This document shows, in pieces, positions 15,244-22,879 of a stretch of DNA of 64,000 bases. Positions within the stretch are counted from its first letter, which is position 1. Every line of letters starts with the position of its first letter. The DNA comes from Streptomyces sp. NBC_00094 (GTDB lineage: Bacteria > Actinomycetota > Actinomycetes > Streptomycetales > Streptomycetaceae). The notes beneath the pieces were generated by a model, which saw nothing but the letters and a program-made list of their open reading frames with translations, searched no databases and was not told the origin of the DNA. The translations under genes and the position numbers were made by a program. Location: assembly GCF_026343125.1 (NCBI RefSeq), contig NZ_JAPEMB010000001.1:5151501-5215500 (forward strand), in the 5' to 3' direction.

Positions 15244-16455
15244 TCAGGGCTGGCTGTAGCCGTCCAGGAACCGGCCGATCCGGGTCACCGCGTCCGCCAG
15301 GTCCGCCGCCGCCGGCAGCGTGACGATCCGGAAGTGATCCGGCTCGTGCCAGTTGAAGCCCGTACCGTGCACGACCATGATCTTCTCGGCCCGCAGCAGG
15401 TCCAGGACCATCTGCCGGTCGTCCTTGATCTTGTAGACGTTCGGATCGAGCCGCGGGAACAGGTACAGCGCGCCCTTCGGCTTCACGCACGTCACACCCG
15501 GGATCTGGGTCAGCAGCTCGTACGCCGTGTCCCGCTGCTCCAGGAGCCGCCCGCCCGGCAGGACCAGGTCCTCGATCGACTGCCGGCCCTGGAGGGCGGC
15601 GGCCACCGCGTGCTGCGCCGGCATGTTCGCGCACAGGCGCATGTTGGCGAGGATCGTGAGGCCCTCGATGTACGAGGTCGCGTGGTGCTTCGGACCGCAG
15701 ACCGCGAGCCAGCCGGAGCGGAAGCCCGCCACCCGGTAGTTCTTGCTCATCCCGTTGAAGGTGAGGCAGAGCAGGTCGGGGGCGATCGCGGCGGTCGGCG
15801 TGTGCGTCGTGCCGTCGTAGAGGATCTTGTCGTAGATCTCGTCCGAGCAGACGACCAGGTTGTGGCGGCGGGCGATCTCCGTCAGGGAGCGGAGCATCTC
15901 GTCGTCGTAGACCGCACCCGTCGGGTTGTTCGGGTTGATGATCACGATCGCCTTGGTGCGGTCGGTGATCTTCCGCTCGATGTCGGCGAGGTCCGGCATC
16001 CAGTCCGCCTGCTCGTCGCAGCGGTAGTGCACGGCCGTACCGCCCGCGAGCGAGACCGAGGCGGTCCACAGGGGGTAGTCGGGGGCCGGGACGAGGACCT
16101 CGTCGCCGTCGTCGAGCAGCGCCTGCATCGACATCTGGATCAGCTCCGAGACGCCGTTGCCGAGGTAGATGTCCTCGACGGAGAGCGGGATGCCCTTGGT
16201 CTCGTAGTGGCTCATCACCGCGCGGCGGGCCGAAAGCAGCCCCTTCGCGTCGCCGTAGCCGTGCGCCTCGGAGAGGTTGCGCAGCACGTCTTCGAGGATG
16301 GCGGGCGGGCACTCGAAGCCGAAGGCGGCCGGGTTGCCCGTGTTGAGCTTGAGGATGCGATGACCCGCAGCCTCAAGCCGCATCGCCTCTTCGAGCACCG
16401 GACCCCGGATTTCGTAACAGACGTTGGCGAGCTTCGTGGACTGGATCACCTGCAT
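15244..16455 (-). CDS. Class I aminotransferase, AlaA-like (alanine/glutamate-pyruvate type)
   Basis: This 403-residue PLP enzyme begins with the ATG at 16455. It follows E. coli AlaA closely: a similar length and near-identical blocks such as CYEIRGPVLEEAMRLEAAGH, LKLNTGNPAAFGFECP, YLGNGVSELIQMSMQALL, VLVPAPDYPLWTASVSLAGG, IINPNNPTGAVYDDEML, SDEIYDKILYDG and LPAAADLADAVTRIGRFLDGY. The Schiff-base lysine lies in FNGMSKNYRVAGFRSGW. The enzyme makes alanine from pyruvate and glutamate. It is a single gene, convergent with nothing, and 93 bp from the upstream small gene. Confidence 0.93.
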   Translation of the reverse strand: MQVIQSTKLANVCYEIRGPVLEEAMRLEAAGHRILKLNTGNPAAFGFECPPAILEDVLRNLSEAHGYGDAKGLLSARRAVMSHYETKGIPLSVEDIYLGNGVSELIQMSMQALLDDGDEVLVPAPDYPLWTASVSLAGGTAVHYRCDEQADWMPDLADIERKITDRTKAIVIINPNNPTGAVYDDEMLRSLTEIARRHNLVVCSDEIYDKILYDGTTHTPTAAIAPDLLCLTFNGMSKNYRVAGFRSGWLAVCGPKHHATSYIEGLTILANMRLCANMPAQHAVAAALQGRQSIEDLVLPGGRLLEQRDTAYELLTQIPGVTCVKPKGALYLFPRLDPNVYKIKDDRQMVLDLLRAEKIMVVHGTGFNWHEPDHFRIVTLPAAADLADAVTRIGRFLDGYSQP

Positions 16456-16568
16456 GACGAGAGCTTACGGCGGGGTGAGGCGGGGCGCCTCGTGTTTTGG
16501 GACACGTCGGACACCCTGATGTGACCCCCGTCGCACCCGCGGTGTCGTGCTCCCTACAATTCGGGCCC

Positions 16569-17060
16569 ATGAGCCAGCACGACCCCGGAGCCGCCGGACC
16601 CCGGCGCGCCCGCCGCCGTCACGCCCCCGCACGCCGAGGGCGCGGTCCGGTGTGGCTGATCGCCGCCGGCGGGGTCGTGGTCCTCGGGGCCGCCGCCGCG
16701 CTGCTCTCGGGCGGCTCCGGCACGAAGGGCGGTACGGGTTCCCCCGGCGGCGGCTCCGACGGGCCGCCCGCGCTGATCCAGGCGGACCCCTCGGACCCCT
16801 CCGGCCCGTCGGCCCCCGACGGCGGCGAGGCCGGTTCCTCCGGTCCGCCCGACGCGGCGGGCGCCGGCGGTGGCGCGTCCGCGTCCCCCGGGGGGCGTAC
16901 GAGCCCGTCCGCCACGGCCGGCGCCAAGGAACCGACGGCTGCTCCGTCCGGGTCCGGGGCTGCCGCTACGGACGCCGGCGCCGCGACGGAGGCAACCCCC
17001 AGCGGCGGCCAGTCGACCAAGCCGGGCAAGGGGCGGGGCGCAACCAAGCGGCCGCGGTAG
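16569..17060 (+). CDS. Single-pass membrane protein with long disordered Ala/Gly/Ser/Pro tail
   Basis: The ATG at 16569 gives 163 residues: a basic cytoplasmic N-terminus (PRRARRRHAPARRGRG), one membrane helix (about 27-48, VWLIAAGGVVVLGAAAALLSG), then about 115 low-complexity residues rich in Gly, Ser, Ala and Pro that end in a basic KPGKGRGATKRPR. There is no catalytic motif. Such proteins are frequent and poorly conserved in Streptomyces. The function is unknown, and it is possible that only the membrane part matters. Confidence 0.6.
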   Translation: MSQHDPGAAGPRRARRRHAPARRGRGPVWLIAAGGVVVLGAAAALLSGGSGTKGGTGSPGGGSDGPPALIQADPSDPSGPSAPDGGEAGSSGPPDAAGAGGGASASPGGRTSPSATAGAKEPTAAPSGSGAAATDAGAATEATPSGGQSTKPGKGRGATKRPR

Positions 17061-17170
17061 GGCTTCGGGTGTCTGCGGATCGGGGCGAGGGGGGCTTTCG
17101 GCCACCAGGGCGGGCTGCCGCTCCGGTCGGCCGGTTTGGGTTTCACTGACCGTCGGGCTAGTTTGTGAGC

Positions 17171-18370
17171 ATGCCTTTGAGCCCTGTGAAGCGGGCGTTC
17201 AAGTTCCGCTTCCATCCGACTGATGCGCAGGCAGTTGAGCTGGCGCGCACGTTCGGGTGTGTGCGGAAGGTCTACAACCTGGCGCTCGCGGCACGTACGG
17301 AGGCGTGGGCGCGTCAGGAGCGGGTCAACTACAACGCCACCTCGGCGATGCTGACCGCGTGGAAGAAGACCGAGGAGCTGGCGTTCCTCAACGACGTGTC
17401 GTCGGTACCGTTGCAGCAGACGCTGCGGCACTTGCAGTCCGCGTTCACCCATTTCTTCGGCAAGCGGGCCAAGTATCCGCGGTTCAAGTCGCGCAAAAGG
17501 TCGCGGAAGTCCGCCGAGTACACCACGTCCGGTTTTCGGTTCCGGGACGGTCGGCTGACTCTGGCGAAGATGACGGAGCCGCTGGACATCGTGTGGTCCC
17601 GGCCCCTTCCGAAGGGCGCGGAGCCGTCGACGGTGACGGTCTCGCAGGATGCGGCGGGGCGCTGGTTCGTCTCGATGCTGTGCGAGGACCCGTCCGTACA
17701 GCCGCTTCCCGCCACGGACTCGGCGGTCGGCATCGACGTCGGCCTGGACCACCTCCTCACCCTGTCCACGGGGGAGAAGATCGCCAACCCGAGGCATGAG
17801 CGCCGTGACCGTGCCGCTCTGGCCAGGGCCCAGCGGTGCCTTGCCCGCAAGGCTCCGGGCAACGGAGCCAACCGGGCCAAGGCCCGGCGCAAGGTCGCGA
17901 AGATCCATGCCCGCATCGCGGACCGGCGGCGTGATGGCCTGCACAAGCTGACGACTCGACTCGTGCGTGAGAACCAAACGCTCGTGATCGAGGACCTGAC
18001 CGTGCGCACCATGGTCAAGAACCGGAGCCTGGCGCGCGCCATCAGTGATGCGGCGTGGTCGGAGTTCCGGAGCATGCTGGAGTACAAGGCCTCCTGGTAC
18101 GGACGGGAAGTGATCGCGGTCGACCGCTTCTTCCCCTCCTCCAAGCTGTGCTCCCACTGCGGCAAGCTCGCCCAGAGCATGCCGCTGCACGTCCGCACCT
18201 GGACGTGCGAGGGTTGCGGCACGATCCACGATCGGGACGTGAACGCGGCGAAGAACCTCAAGGCCGCCGGGCTGGCGGTATCGGTCTGTGGAGCCGGCGT
18301 AAGACCCCAACGGAGAACTCCGGGCGGGCAGCCGACGACGAAGCAGAAAACCCTGCGGCGCGAGCCGTGA
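17171..18370 (+). CDS. tnpB: TnpB, RNA-guided nuclease of an IS605-type element (copy 1)
   Basis: The ATG at 17171 gives 399 residues, a normal TnpB size. An N-terminal helix-turn-helix-like region (KRAFKFRFHPTDAQAVELARTFGCVRKVYNLAL) is followed by the RuvC-like nuclease. The three catalytic acids are present: D189 (VGIDVGLDHL), E274 (LVIEDLTV) and D356 (TIHDRDVNAA). The zinc ribbon is intact (C327/C330 and C346/C349). TnpB proteins cut DNA using an omega RNA made from the 3' end of their own gene and the element end, and protect the element from loss. All key residues are kept, so activity is possible. The C-terminus is arginine/lysine-rich after residue 370. It overlaps the next frame as GTGA. 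Confidence 0.93.
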   Translation: MPLSPVKRAFKFRFHPTDAQAVELARTFGCVRKVYNLALAARTEAWARQERVNYNATSAMLTAWKKTEELAFLNDVSSVPLQQTLRHLQSAFTHFFGKRAKYPRFKSRKRSRKSAEYTTSGFRFRDGRLTLAKMTEPLDIVWSRPLPKGAEPSTVTVSQDAAGRWFVSMLCEDPSVQPLPATDSAVGIDVGLDHLLTLSTGEKIANPRHERRDRAALARAQRCLARKAPGNGANRAKARRKVAKIHARIADRRRDGLHKLTTRLVRENQTLVIEDLTVRTMVKNRSLARAISDAAWSEFRSMLEYKASWYGREVIAVDRFFPSSKLCSHCGKLAQSMPLHVRTWTCEGCGTIHDRDVNAAKNLKAAGLAVSVCGAGVRPQRRTPGGQPTTKQKTLRREP

Positions 18371-19848
18371 GAATCTCCCTTCTCCAGAGGGGAGAGGAAG
18401 CCAAGTGGGTTTTCAGTGCCTCCGGATGCCGGTGGCTGGGTGCTGCCGGATCGCTCGCCGTCGCCGTGGGCGGGTGGGCCGCCGGGACGCTGCCCGTACG
18501 CGGCGGCTGGGGGCTGTGGGAGCCGCGCGGCTCCTCGCTGACCGTGGCCGGCGCGGTCCTCGCGTACCTCGGTCTGACCCTGCTCGTGGCCGCGTGGTGG
18601 CGGTACGGGGTGCTGCTCGCCCGGGGCGTACGGGAGAGGGTGATCGCGACCCTGGCCCTCTGGACCGTGCCGCTGCTCCTCGCTCCGCCGCTCTACAGCG
18701 CCGACGTCTACAGCTACGTCGCGCAGGGCGCGATGGTCCTCGAAGGCCACGACGTCTACGGCGGCGGGCCCTCCGTCCTCGGGCCCGGCGACCTCGGGGC
18801 GGACGCGGCGGCGAGCGTCGGCGGCCACTGGACCGACACCCCCGCGCCGTACGGGCCGGTCTTCCTGCTCCTCGCCGAGGTGGTCGTGAAGGCGACCGGC
18901 GGGGCGGTCGTGCCCGCCGTGCTCGGGATGCGGCTGATCGCCCTGGGCGCGCTCGCGCTGATCGTCCGGGCCGTACGGGGGCTGGGCGGCGGACCCGGCG
19001 GCCGGGACGGCGCTCTGTGGCTGGCCGCGCTCAACCCGCTGCTGCTGATCCATGTCGTCGGCGGCATGCACAACGACGGGCTGATGATCGGCCTCATGCT
19101 GAGCGGCGTGCTGCTCGCGGTGCGCGGGCGATGGGTGCTCGGCTGCGTCCTCGTCGGCCTCGCGATGATGGTGAAGTCTCCGGCGGCGGTGGCCCTGCTG
19201 TTCATCGGCGTGCTGGTCGCGCGCCGGGACGGGGGCGGCGCCCGGGGTGTGGTGAAGGGGCTCGTGCTGCCCGGTCTTGTGGCGGCCGGGGTCGCCGTGG
19301 GGGCGACTCTGGCGGCCGGGACCGGGTTCGGATGGCTGCGGACGCAGAGTGTCGCCGGGGCCATTCACACGGCGCTGTCGGTGACGAGTGATCTCGGGCT
19401 CGGGCTCGGGCTGCTCGTCGCGGACGATCCCGATCCGGTGAAGGGCGTCGTCCAGAAGCTGGGGTTGGTCGTCGCCGTCGGCGTGATCCTGGCGCTCGCG
19501 TGGCGGTCCTGGCGCGGGGTGCTGGATCCCGTGCTCGGGCTCGGGCTTTCGCTGGTCGCGCTCGTGGCGCTCTCGCCGATGGTGCAGCCCTGGTACCTGC
19601 TGTGGGGGACGGTCGTCGTCGCGGCGGTTGCCTGGCGGAGCCGGGTGGGGCAGGTGCTGGTGGTGCTGTCGGCGGCGCTCGTGTACGAAACGGCGCCGTC
19701 GGGACGTACGCCCTGGTACGGGTTCGTGGTGGCGGGCGTCGTGCTGGCCGTGGGGCTGGTGTGGATGCGGCGGGAGCGGTGGCCGGGGGCCGTACCCGAC
19801 GACGCCGGCACCGCCCGGGGTGCCGACCCGGTGGGCCGGGGGGCGTAG
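18367..19848 (+). CDS. MptB-like polyprenol-phosphomannose mannosyltransferase (5' end altered by the tnpB element)
   Basis: The frame can start at the GTG at 18367 (GTGA overlap with tnpB), giving 493 residues, but its first 12-13 codons are then element DNA. Homology-like sequence begins at about SGCRWLGAAGSLAVAVGG. The protein has about 12 hydrophobic segments of the GT-C type with the conserved early loop SADVYSYVAQGAMVLEGHDVYGGGP and the acidic pair, then LNPLLLIHVVGGMHNDGLMIGLMLSG and MVQPWYLLWG, all typical of the alpha-1,6-mannosyltransferase MptB family. These enzymes add mannose from polyprenol-phosphomannose to cell-envelope glycans on the outer face of the membrane. The native start codon was probably displaced by insertion. 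Confidence 0.82.
   Translation: MRISLLQRGEEAKWVFSASGCRWLGAAGSLAVAVGGWAAGTLPVRGGWGLWEPRGSSLTVAGAVLAYLGLTLLVAAWWRYGVLLARGVRERVIATLALWTVPLLLAPPLYSADVYSYVAQGAMVLEGHDVYGGGPSVLGPGDLGADAAASVGGHWTDTPAPYGPVFLLLAEVVVKATGGAVVPAVLGMRLIALGALALIVRAVRGLGGGPGGRDGALWLAALNPLLLIHVVGGMHNDGLMIGLMLSGVLLAVRGRWVLGCVLVGLAMMVKSPAAVALLFIGVLVARRDGGGARGVVKGLVLPGLVAAGVAVGATLAAGTGFGWLRTQSVAGAIHTALSVTSDLGLGLGLLVADDPDPVKGVVQKLGLVVAVGVILALAWRSWRGVLDPVLGLGLSLVALVALSPMVQPWYLLWGTVVVAAVAWRSRVGQVLVVLSAALVYETAPSGRTPWYGFVVAGVVLAVGLVWMRRERWPGAVPDDAGTARGADPVGRGA
18371..18404 (+). ncRNA. Predicted 3' end of the TnpB-associated omega RNA (copy 1)
   Basis: After the tnpB stop lies GAATCTCCCTTCTCCAGAGG and then GGAGAGGAAGCCAA. The stem TCTCCC/GGGGAGA and the closing GGAAGCCAA resemble the RNA scaffold end of this family and the equivalent end of copy 2 (GGGAGGGGAGGATTCAA). 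The guide would begin at 18405 with GTGGGTTTTCAGTGCC. The 5' boundary lies inside tnpB and cannot be set by eye. Confidence 0.55.
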
Positions 19849-19856
19849 GAGCGGAC

Positions 19857-19873
19857 GCGCCCGCGGAGGGCGC
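19857..19873 (+). terminator. Short hairpin after the mannosyltransferase gene
   Basis: GCGCCC (19857-19862) and GGGCGC (19868-19873) form a perfect 6-bp stem with a 5-nt loop, between two convergent genes only 34 bp apart. Confidence 0.45.
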
Positions 19874-19882
19874 CCGCGTGGG

Positions 19883-21481
19883 TCAGCGTGCCGGGGTCCG
19901 GCGGATGGCGCGGCCCGCCAAGGCGTCCGTGCGGTGTCCGTCCTCCATGACGAAGGCGCCGGCGATCAGGACGTGGGGGATGCCCCTCGGGAGCGTGCGG
20001 GGGGACGCGTACGTCGCGCCCGCCGCGACCGTCTCCGGGTCGAAGAGGACCAGGTCCGCCGCATAGCCCTCGCGGATCAGGCCGCGGTCCGGGAGACGGA
20101 GGCGGGCTGCCGGGCGGGACGTCAGATGGGCGACGCACTCCTCCAGGGAGAGGACGCCGAGCTCGCGTACGTACCGGCCGAGATAGTGCGGGAACGTGCC
20201 GTACGCGCGCGGGTGCGGCTTGAGGCCCTGCAGGATGCCGTCCGAGCCGCCCGTGTGCACCCGGTGCCGCATGATCGTCCGGACGTTCTCCTCGTGGCCC
20301 ACGTGCTGGAGGATCGTCGTCCCGAGCCGGTCGTCGAGCAGGAGGCGCCGGGCCGTCGTCCAGCCGTCGAGGCGGCGGCCCACGAGCTCCGTGAGGCGGG
20401 GGTCGGTCACGCCCGCGACCTCGATCGTGTTCCAGTCGACCGGCACTCCGTGGCAGCCGTCCGAGCCGACCTCTTCGAGGTGGTGGCGGATCCGCTCCGC
20501 CGTCTCCGCGTCCCCGAGGCGGGTCAGTACCGCCTCCGGGCCGCCCTCGCTCGCCCAGCTCGGGAGGACGGCGAGCAGCGTCGTACTGCCGGGGGTGTAC
20601 GGGTACGTGTCGAGGCTGATGTCCGCGCCTCCGGCGAGGGCCTCGTCCAGGAGGGCCAGGAGCTCGGGCGCCCGGCCCTCGTTCACGCCGAAGTTCATGG
20701 TGGCGTGGGCCAGATGGAGCGCGCAGCCGGCCTCGCGGGTCAGGGCGACCATCTCCTCGTACGCCTGGAGCGCACCCGCGCCGTACGAGCGGTGATGCGG
20801 GCAGTAGTAGCCCCCGTACCGCGCCACGACCCGGCAGAGTTCGGTGAGTTCGCTGTCCGGCGCGTACATGCCGGGGGTGTAGGTCAGGCCGGAGGACATG
20901 CCGACCGCGCCCTGTTCCAGGCCCTCGGCGACGAGCTGTCGCATCCGGTTCAGCTCGGAGTCGGTGGCGGGCCGGTTCTCCCAGCCCATCGCGTACATCC
21001 GGACCGTGCCCTGGGGGATCAGGTAGGCCGCGTTCACCGCGATCCCCCGGCCGCCGTGCGCGTGGTCGAGGCGGTCCAGGTACGCGCCGACCGTGCGCCA
21101 GTCGAGGTCCAGGTCGGATCCGTCGCCGTTCCAGCCGGTGATCGCCCGCCGGACCTCCGCGAGCGTGCGGTCGTCGACGGGCGCGTACGACAGGCCGTCC
21201 TGGCCCAGGACTTCGAGCGTCACGCCCTGCGCGGCCTTCGCGCTGTGGTCCGGGTCGCGGAGCAGCGCGAGGTCGCTGTGGGCGTGCATGTCGACGAAGC
21301 CGGGGGAGAGCACCAGGCCCTCGGCGTCCACGACGCGGCGGGCGGAGGGGCGTTGGCAGCCGGCGGCGGCGCCCTCCTTGACGATCGCGGCGATCCGGCC
21401 GCCGTCGACCGCCACGTCGGCCCGGTAGGACGGGCCGCCGCTGCCGTCGACGACGTCCGCGTCGCGGAAGACGAGTTCCAT
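19883..21481 (-). CDS. D-aminoacylase / N-acyl-D-amino-acid deacylase (amidohydrolase)
   Basis: The ATG at 21481 follows AGAAGGAA and gives 532 residues. It frees D-amino acids from N-acyl-D-amino acids. The amidohydrolase features are seen: the metal ligands FVDMHAHSDLALL (HxH), an HHRSYG strand end, LHLAHATMNFG and a late Asp in a GGSDGILQGLKPHPRAYGTFPHYLGRYVREL block, followed by the closing beta-sandwich KADLVLFDPE-like segment (YAADLVLFDPETV). It is the second gene of a minus-strand pair, 11 bp after the PLP deaminase gene, and sits opposite a sugar kinase, IclR and RidA, so the module is built for use of D-amino acid derivatives. Confidence 0.93.
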   Translation of the reverse strand: MELVFRDADVVDGSGGPSYRADVAVDGGRIAAIVKEGAAAGCQRPSARRVVDAEGLVLSPGFVDMHAHSDLALLRDPDHSAKAAQGVTLEVLGQDGLSYAPVDDRTLAEVRRAITGWNGDGSDLDLDWRTVGAYLDRLDHAHGGRGIAVNAAYLIPQGTVRMYAMGWENRPATDSELNRMRQLVAEGLEQGAVGMSSGLTYTPGMYAPDSELTELCRVVARYGGYYCPHHRSYGAGALQAYEEMVALTREAGCALHLAHATMNFGVNEGRAPELLALLDEALAGGADISLDTYPYTPGSTTLLAVLPSWASEGGPEAVLTRLGDAETAERIRHHLEEVGSDGCHGVPVDWNTIEVAGVTDPRLTELVGRRLDGWTTARRLLLDDRLGTTILQHVGHEENVRTIMRHRVHTGGSDGILQGLKPHPRAYGTFPHYLGRYVRELGVLSLEECVAHLTSRPAARLRLPDRGLIREGYAADLVLFDPETVAAGATYASPRTLPRGIPHVLIAGAFVMEDGHRTDALAGRAIRRTPAR

Positions 21482-21492
21482 GCCGATTCCTT

Positions 21493-22758
21493 CTAGAAGA
21501 ACGTGCGGATGTAGTCGACCACCGTGCCGTCCGCCTCGACCAGCGGGATCAGCTGCCACTTGTCGAAGGACGTGCAGGGGTGCGACAGGCCCATGCCGAT
21601 CCAGTCCCCGACCTCCAGATCGGCGCCCTCCTCCGTCCGTACCCAGGCGTGCTGGTCGGAGAGGCCGGTGACGGTCATGCCGTCGGCGGGACGGATCTCG
21701 CCGGTGCGGGCGTCACGGACCACCTGCGCCTCGGGGAGGTGCAGGTCGTGGGCGGCGTCGCGCTTGCCGGCGTTGGTGAAGGCCTGCTCGGGGGTGGGGC
21801 GGGAGACGACCTGCGACCAGAGGCGGAACGCGGGCTGGAGCGCGCCCTCCTCGGGGACGCGGTTGAAGGGGGTCTTCTCGCGGTACTGCCCGTCGTCGTG
21901 CGAGACGTACGCGCCGGAGCGCAGCAGCTTCAGGACGGGGAGGGAGAGTGCGGGGATCTCCGCGAAGACGTCCGCGACCGCGTCGAACCACTCGCTTCCG
22001 CCCGCGCTCACCACGATCTCGCCGATGGCGGTGTCGAAGCGGCCGGCCTTGTCGAAGTCGGCCGCGAGCCCGACCAGCCGGTGCAGCCACTTCCTGACCC
22101 GCTCGCCGTCGGCCCCGGGCATGGTGCCCTCGTACCCGGCGACGCCGACGAGCCGCAGCGTGGCGACGGCCGCGACCGCGTCGGCGACGGCCGCGCACTC
22201 CGCCTCGGTGCGTACGCCCGTCCGACCGGTCGCGCCCGCGGCCAGCTCGACGACGACGTCCACGGGGCGGGCGGCTCCCGCCGCGCGCAGCGCCTCGTCC
22301 ATCAGCTCGACGCCACGGACCGAGTCGACGTAGCAGACGAAGCGGAACTCCGGGTCGGCGTCGAGTTCGGCGGCGAGCCAGCGCAGGGCGACGGCGTCGA
22401 CGAGTTCGTTGGCGAGGAAGATCCTGGTGATGCCGTGGGCGCGGTAGACGCGGGCCTGGTGGGGCACGGCGGCGGTGATGCCCCAGGCGCCGTGCTCCAG
22501 CTGGCGGTCGAAGAGCCGGGGCGCCATGGACGTCTTGCCGTGCGGGGCGAAGGCGAGGCCGTGGCGTTCGGCGTAGACCTCCAGGAGGCGGAGGTTGTGC
22601 TCGACGGACTCGGCGGAGAGCGCGAGGACGGGGGTGGTGAAGCCTCCCGTGAAGAGGGAGCGGCGCTCGGCCGCCAGCTCGCCGACGGTCAGGCCGTCGG
22701 CGTCCGGGGGCAGCCCCTTGAAACGGTGGTCGACTCGCTCGTTCGCCAGGTCGGGCAC
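21493..22758 (-). CDS. PLP-dependent amino acid deaminase / D-serine dehydratase-like enzyme
   Basis: The GTG at 22758 has GAGGAGG 5-6 nt upstream, far better than the in-frame ATG at 22815, and gives 421 residues. It has the alanine-racemase-type barrel with the PLP lysine in FAPHGKTSMAPRLFDRQ near residue 77, the conserved EHGAWGITAAVPHQARVYRAHGITRIFLANELVD, and a C-terminal DSD1-like zinc domain ending SHPCTSFDKWQLIPLVEADGTVVDYIRTFF. Enzymes of this kind deaminate D-amino acids such as D-serine or D-threonine derivatives. It leads the operon with the D-aminoacylase and would act on the free D-amino acid released by it. Reactive enamine/imine products would be handled by the RidA protein opposite. 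Confidence 0.9.
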   Translation of the reverse strand: MPDLANERVDHRFKGLPPDADGLTVGELAAERRSLFTGGFTTPVLALSAESVEHNLRLLEVYAERHGLAFAPHGKTSMAPRLFDRQLEHGAWGITAAVPHQARVYRAHGITRIFLANELVDAVALRWLAAELDADPEFRFVCYVDSVRGVELMDEALRAAGAARPVDVVVELAAGATGRTGVRTEAECAAVADAVAAVATLRLVGVAGYEGTMPGADGERVRKWLHRLVGLAADFDKAGRFDTAIGEIVVSAGGSEWFDAVADVFAEIPALSLPVLKLLRSGAYVSHDDGQYREKTPFNRVPEEGALQPAFRLWSQVVSRPTPEQAFTNAGKRDAAHDLHLPEAQVVRDARTGEIRPADGMTVTGLSDQHAWVRTEEGADLEVGDWIGMGLSHPCTSFDKWQLIPLVEADGTVVDYIRTFF

Positions 22759-22776
22759 GGGGCCTCCTCGTCGTGC

Positions 22777-22793
22777 GTTGCAGTATCTGCAAC
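22777..22793. promoter_or_regulatory. Palindromic operator, probably for the IclR regulator
   Basis: GTTGCAG-TAT-CTGCAAC (22777-22793) is a perfect 7-3-7 inverted repeat. It lies 19 bp upstream of the deaminase start and 86 bp from the kinase start, in the divergent promoter region. The 15-17 bp length and central AT bases fit IclR-family sites, and an iclR-like gene sits in the divergent operon. Confidence 0.75.
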
Positions 22794-22879
22794 AGTCGTT
22801 GCGCATTGTGCTCATTGCTGTCTAACATCCGGGCCAAGGCCGGGTCAATGGACCCGTCACAGTCACAGGGAGCCCGAGA

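Larger units (their letters stand above)
17140..18404 (+). mobile_element. IS200/IS605-type element carrying tnpB only (copy 1)
   Basis: The right end is set at 18404 by the typical TnpB-element terminus, a GGGGAG-type hairpin then GAGGAAGCCAA just after tnpB. The left end is uncertain, within 17061-17170. No tnpA (Y1 transposase) is present, so the element can only move with help in trans. It abuts the mannosyltransferase gene, whose frame runs into the element. Confidence 0.65.
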
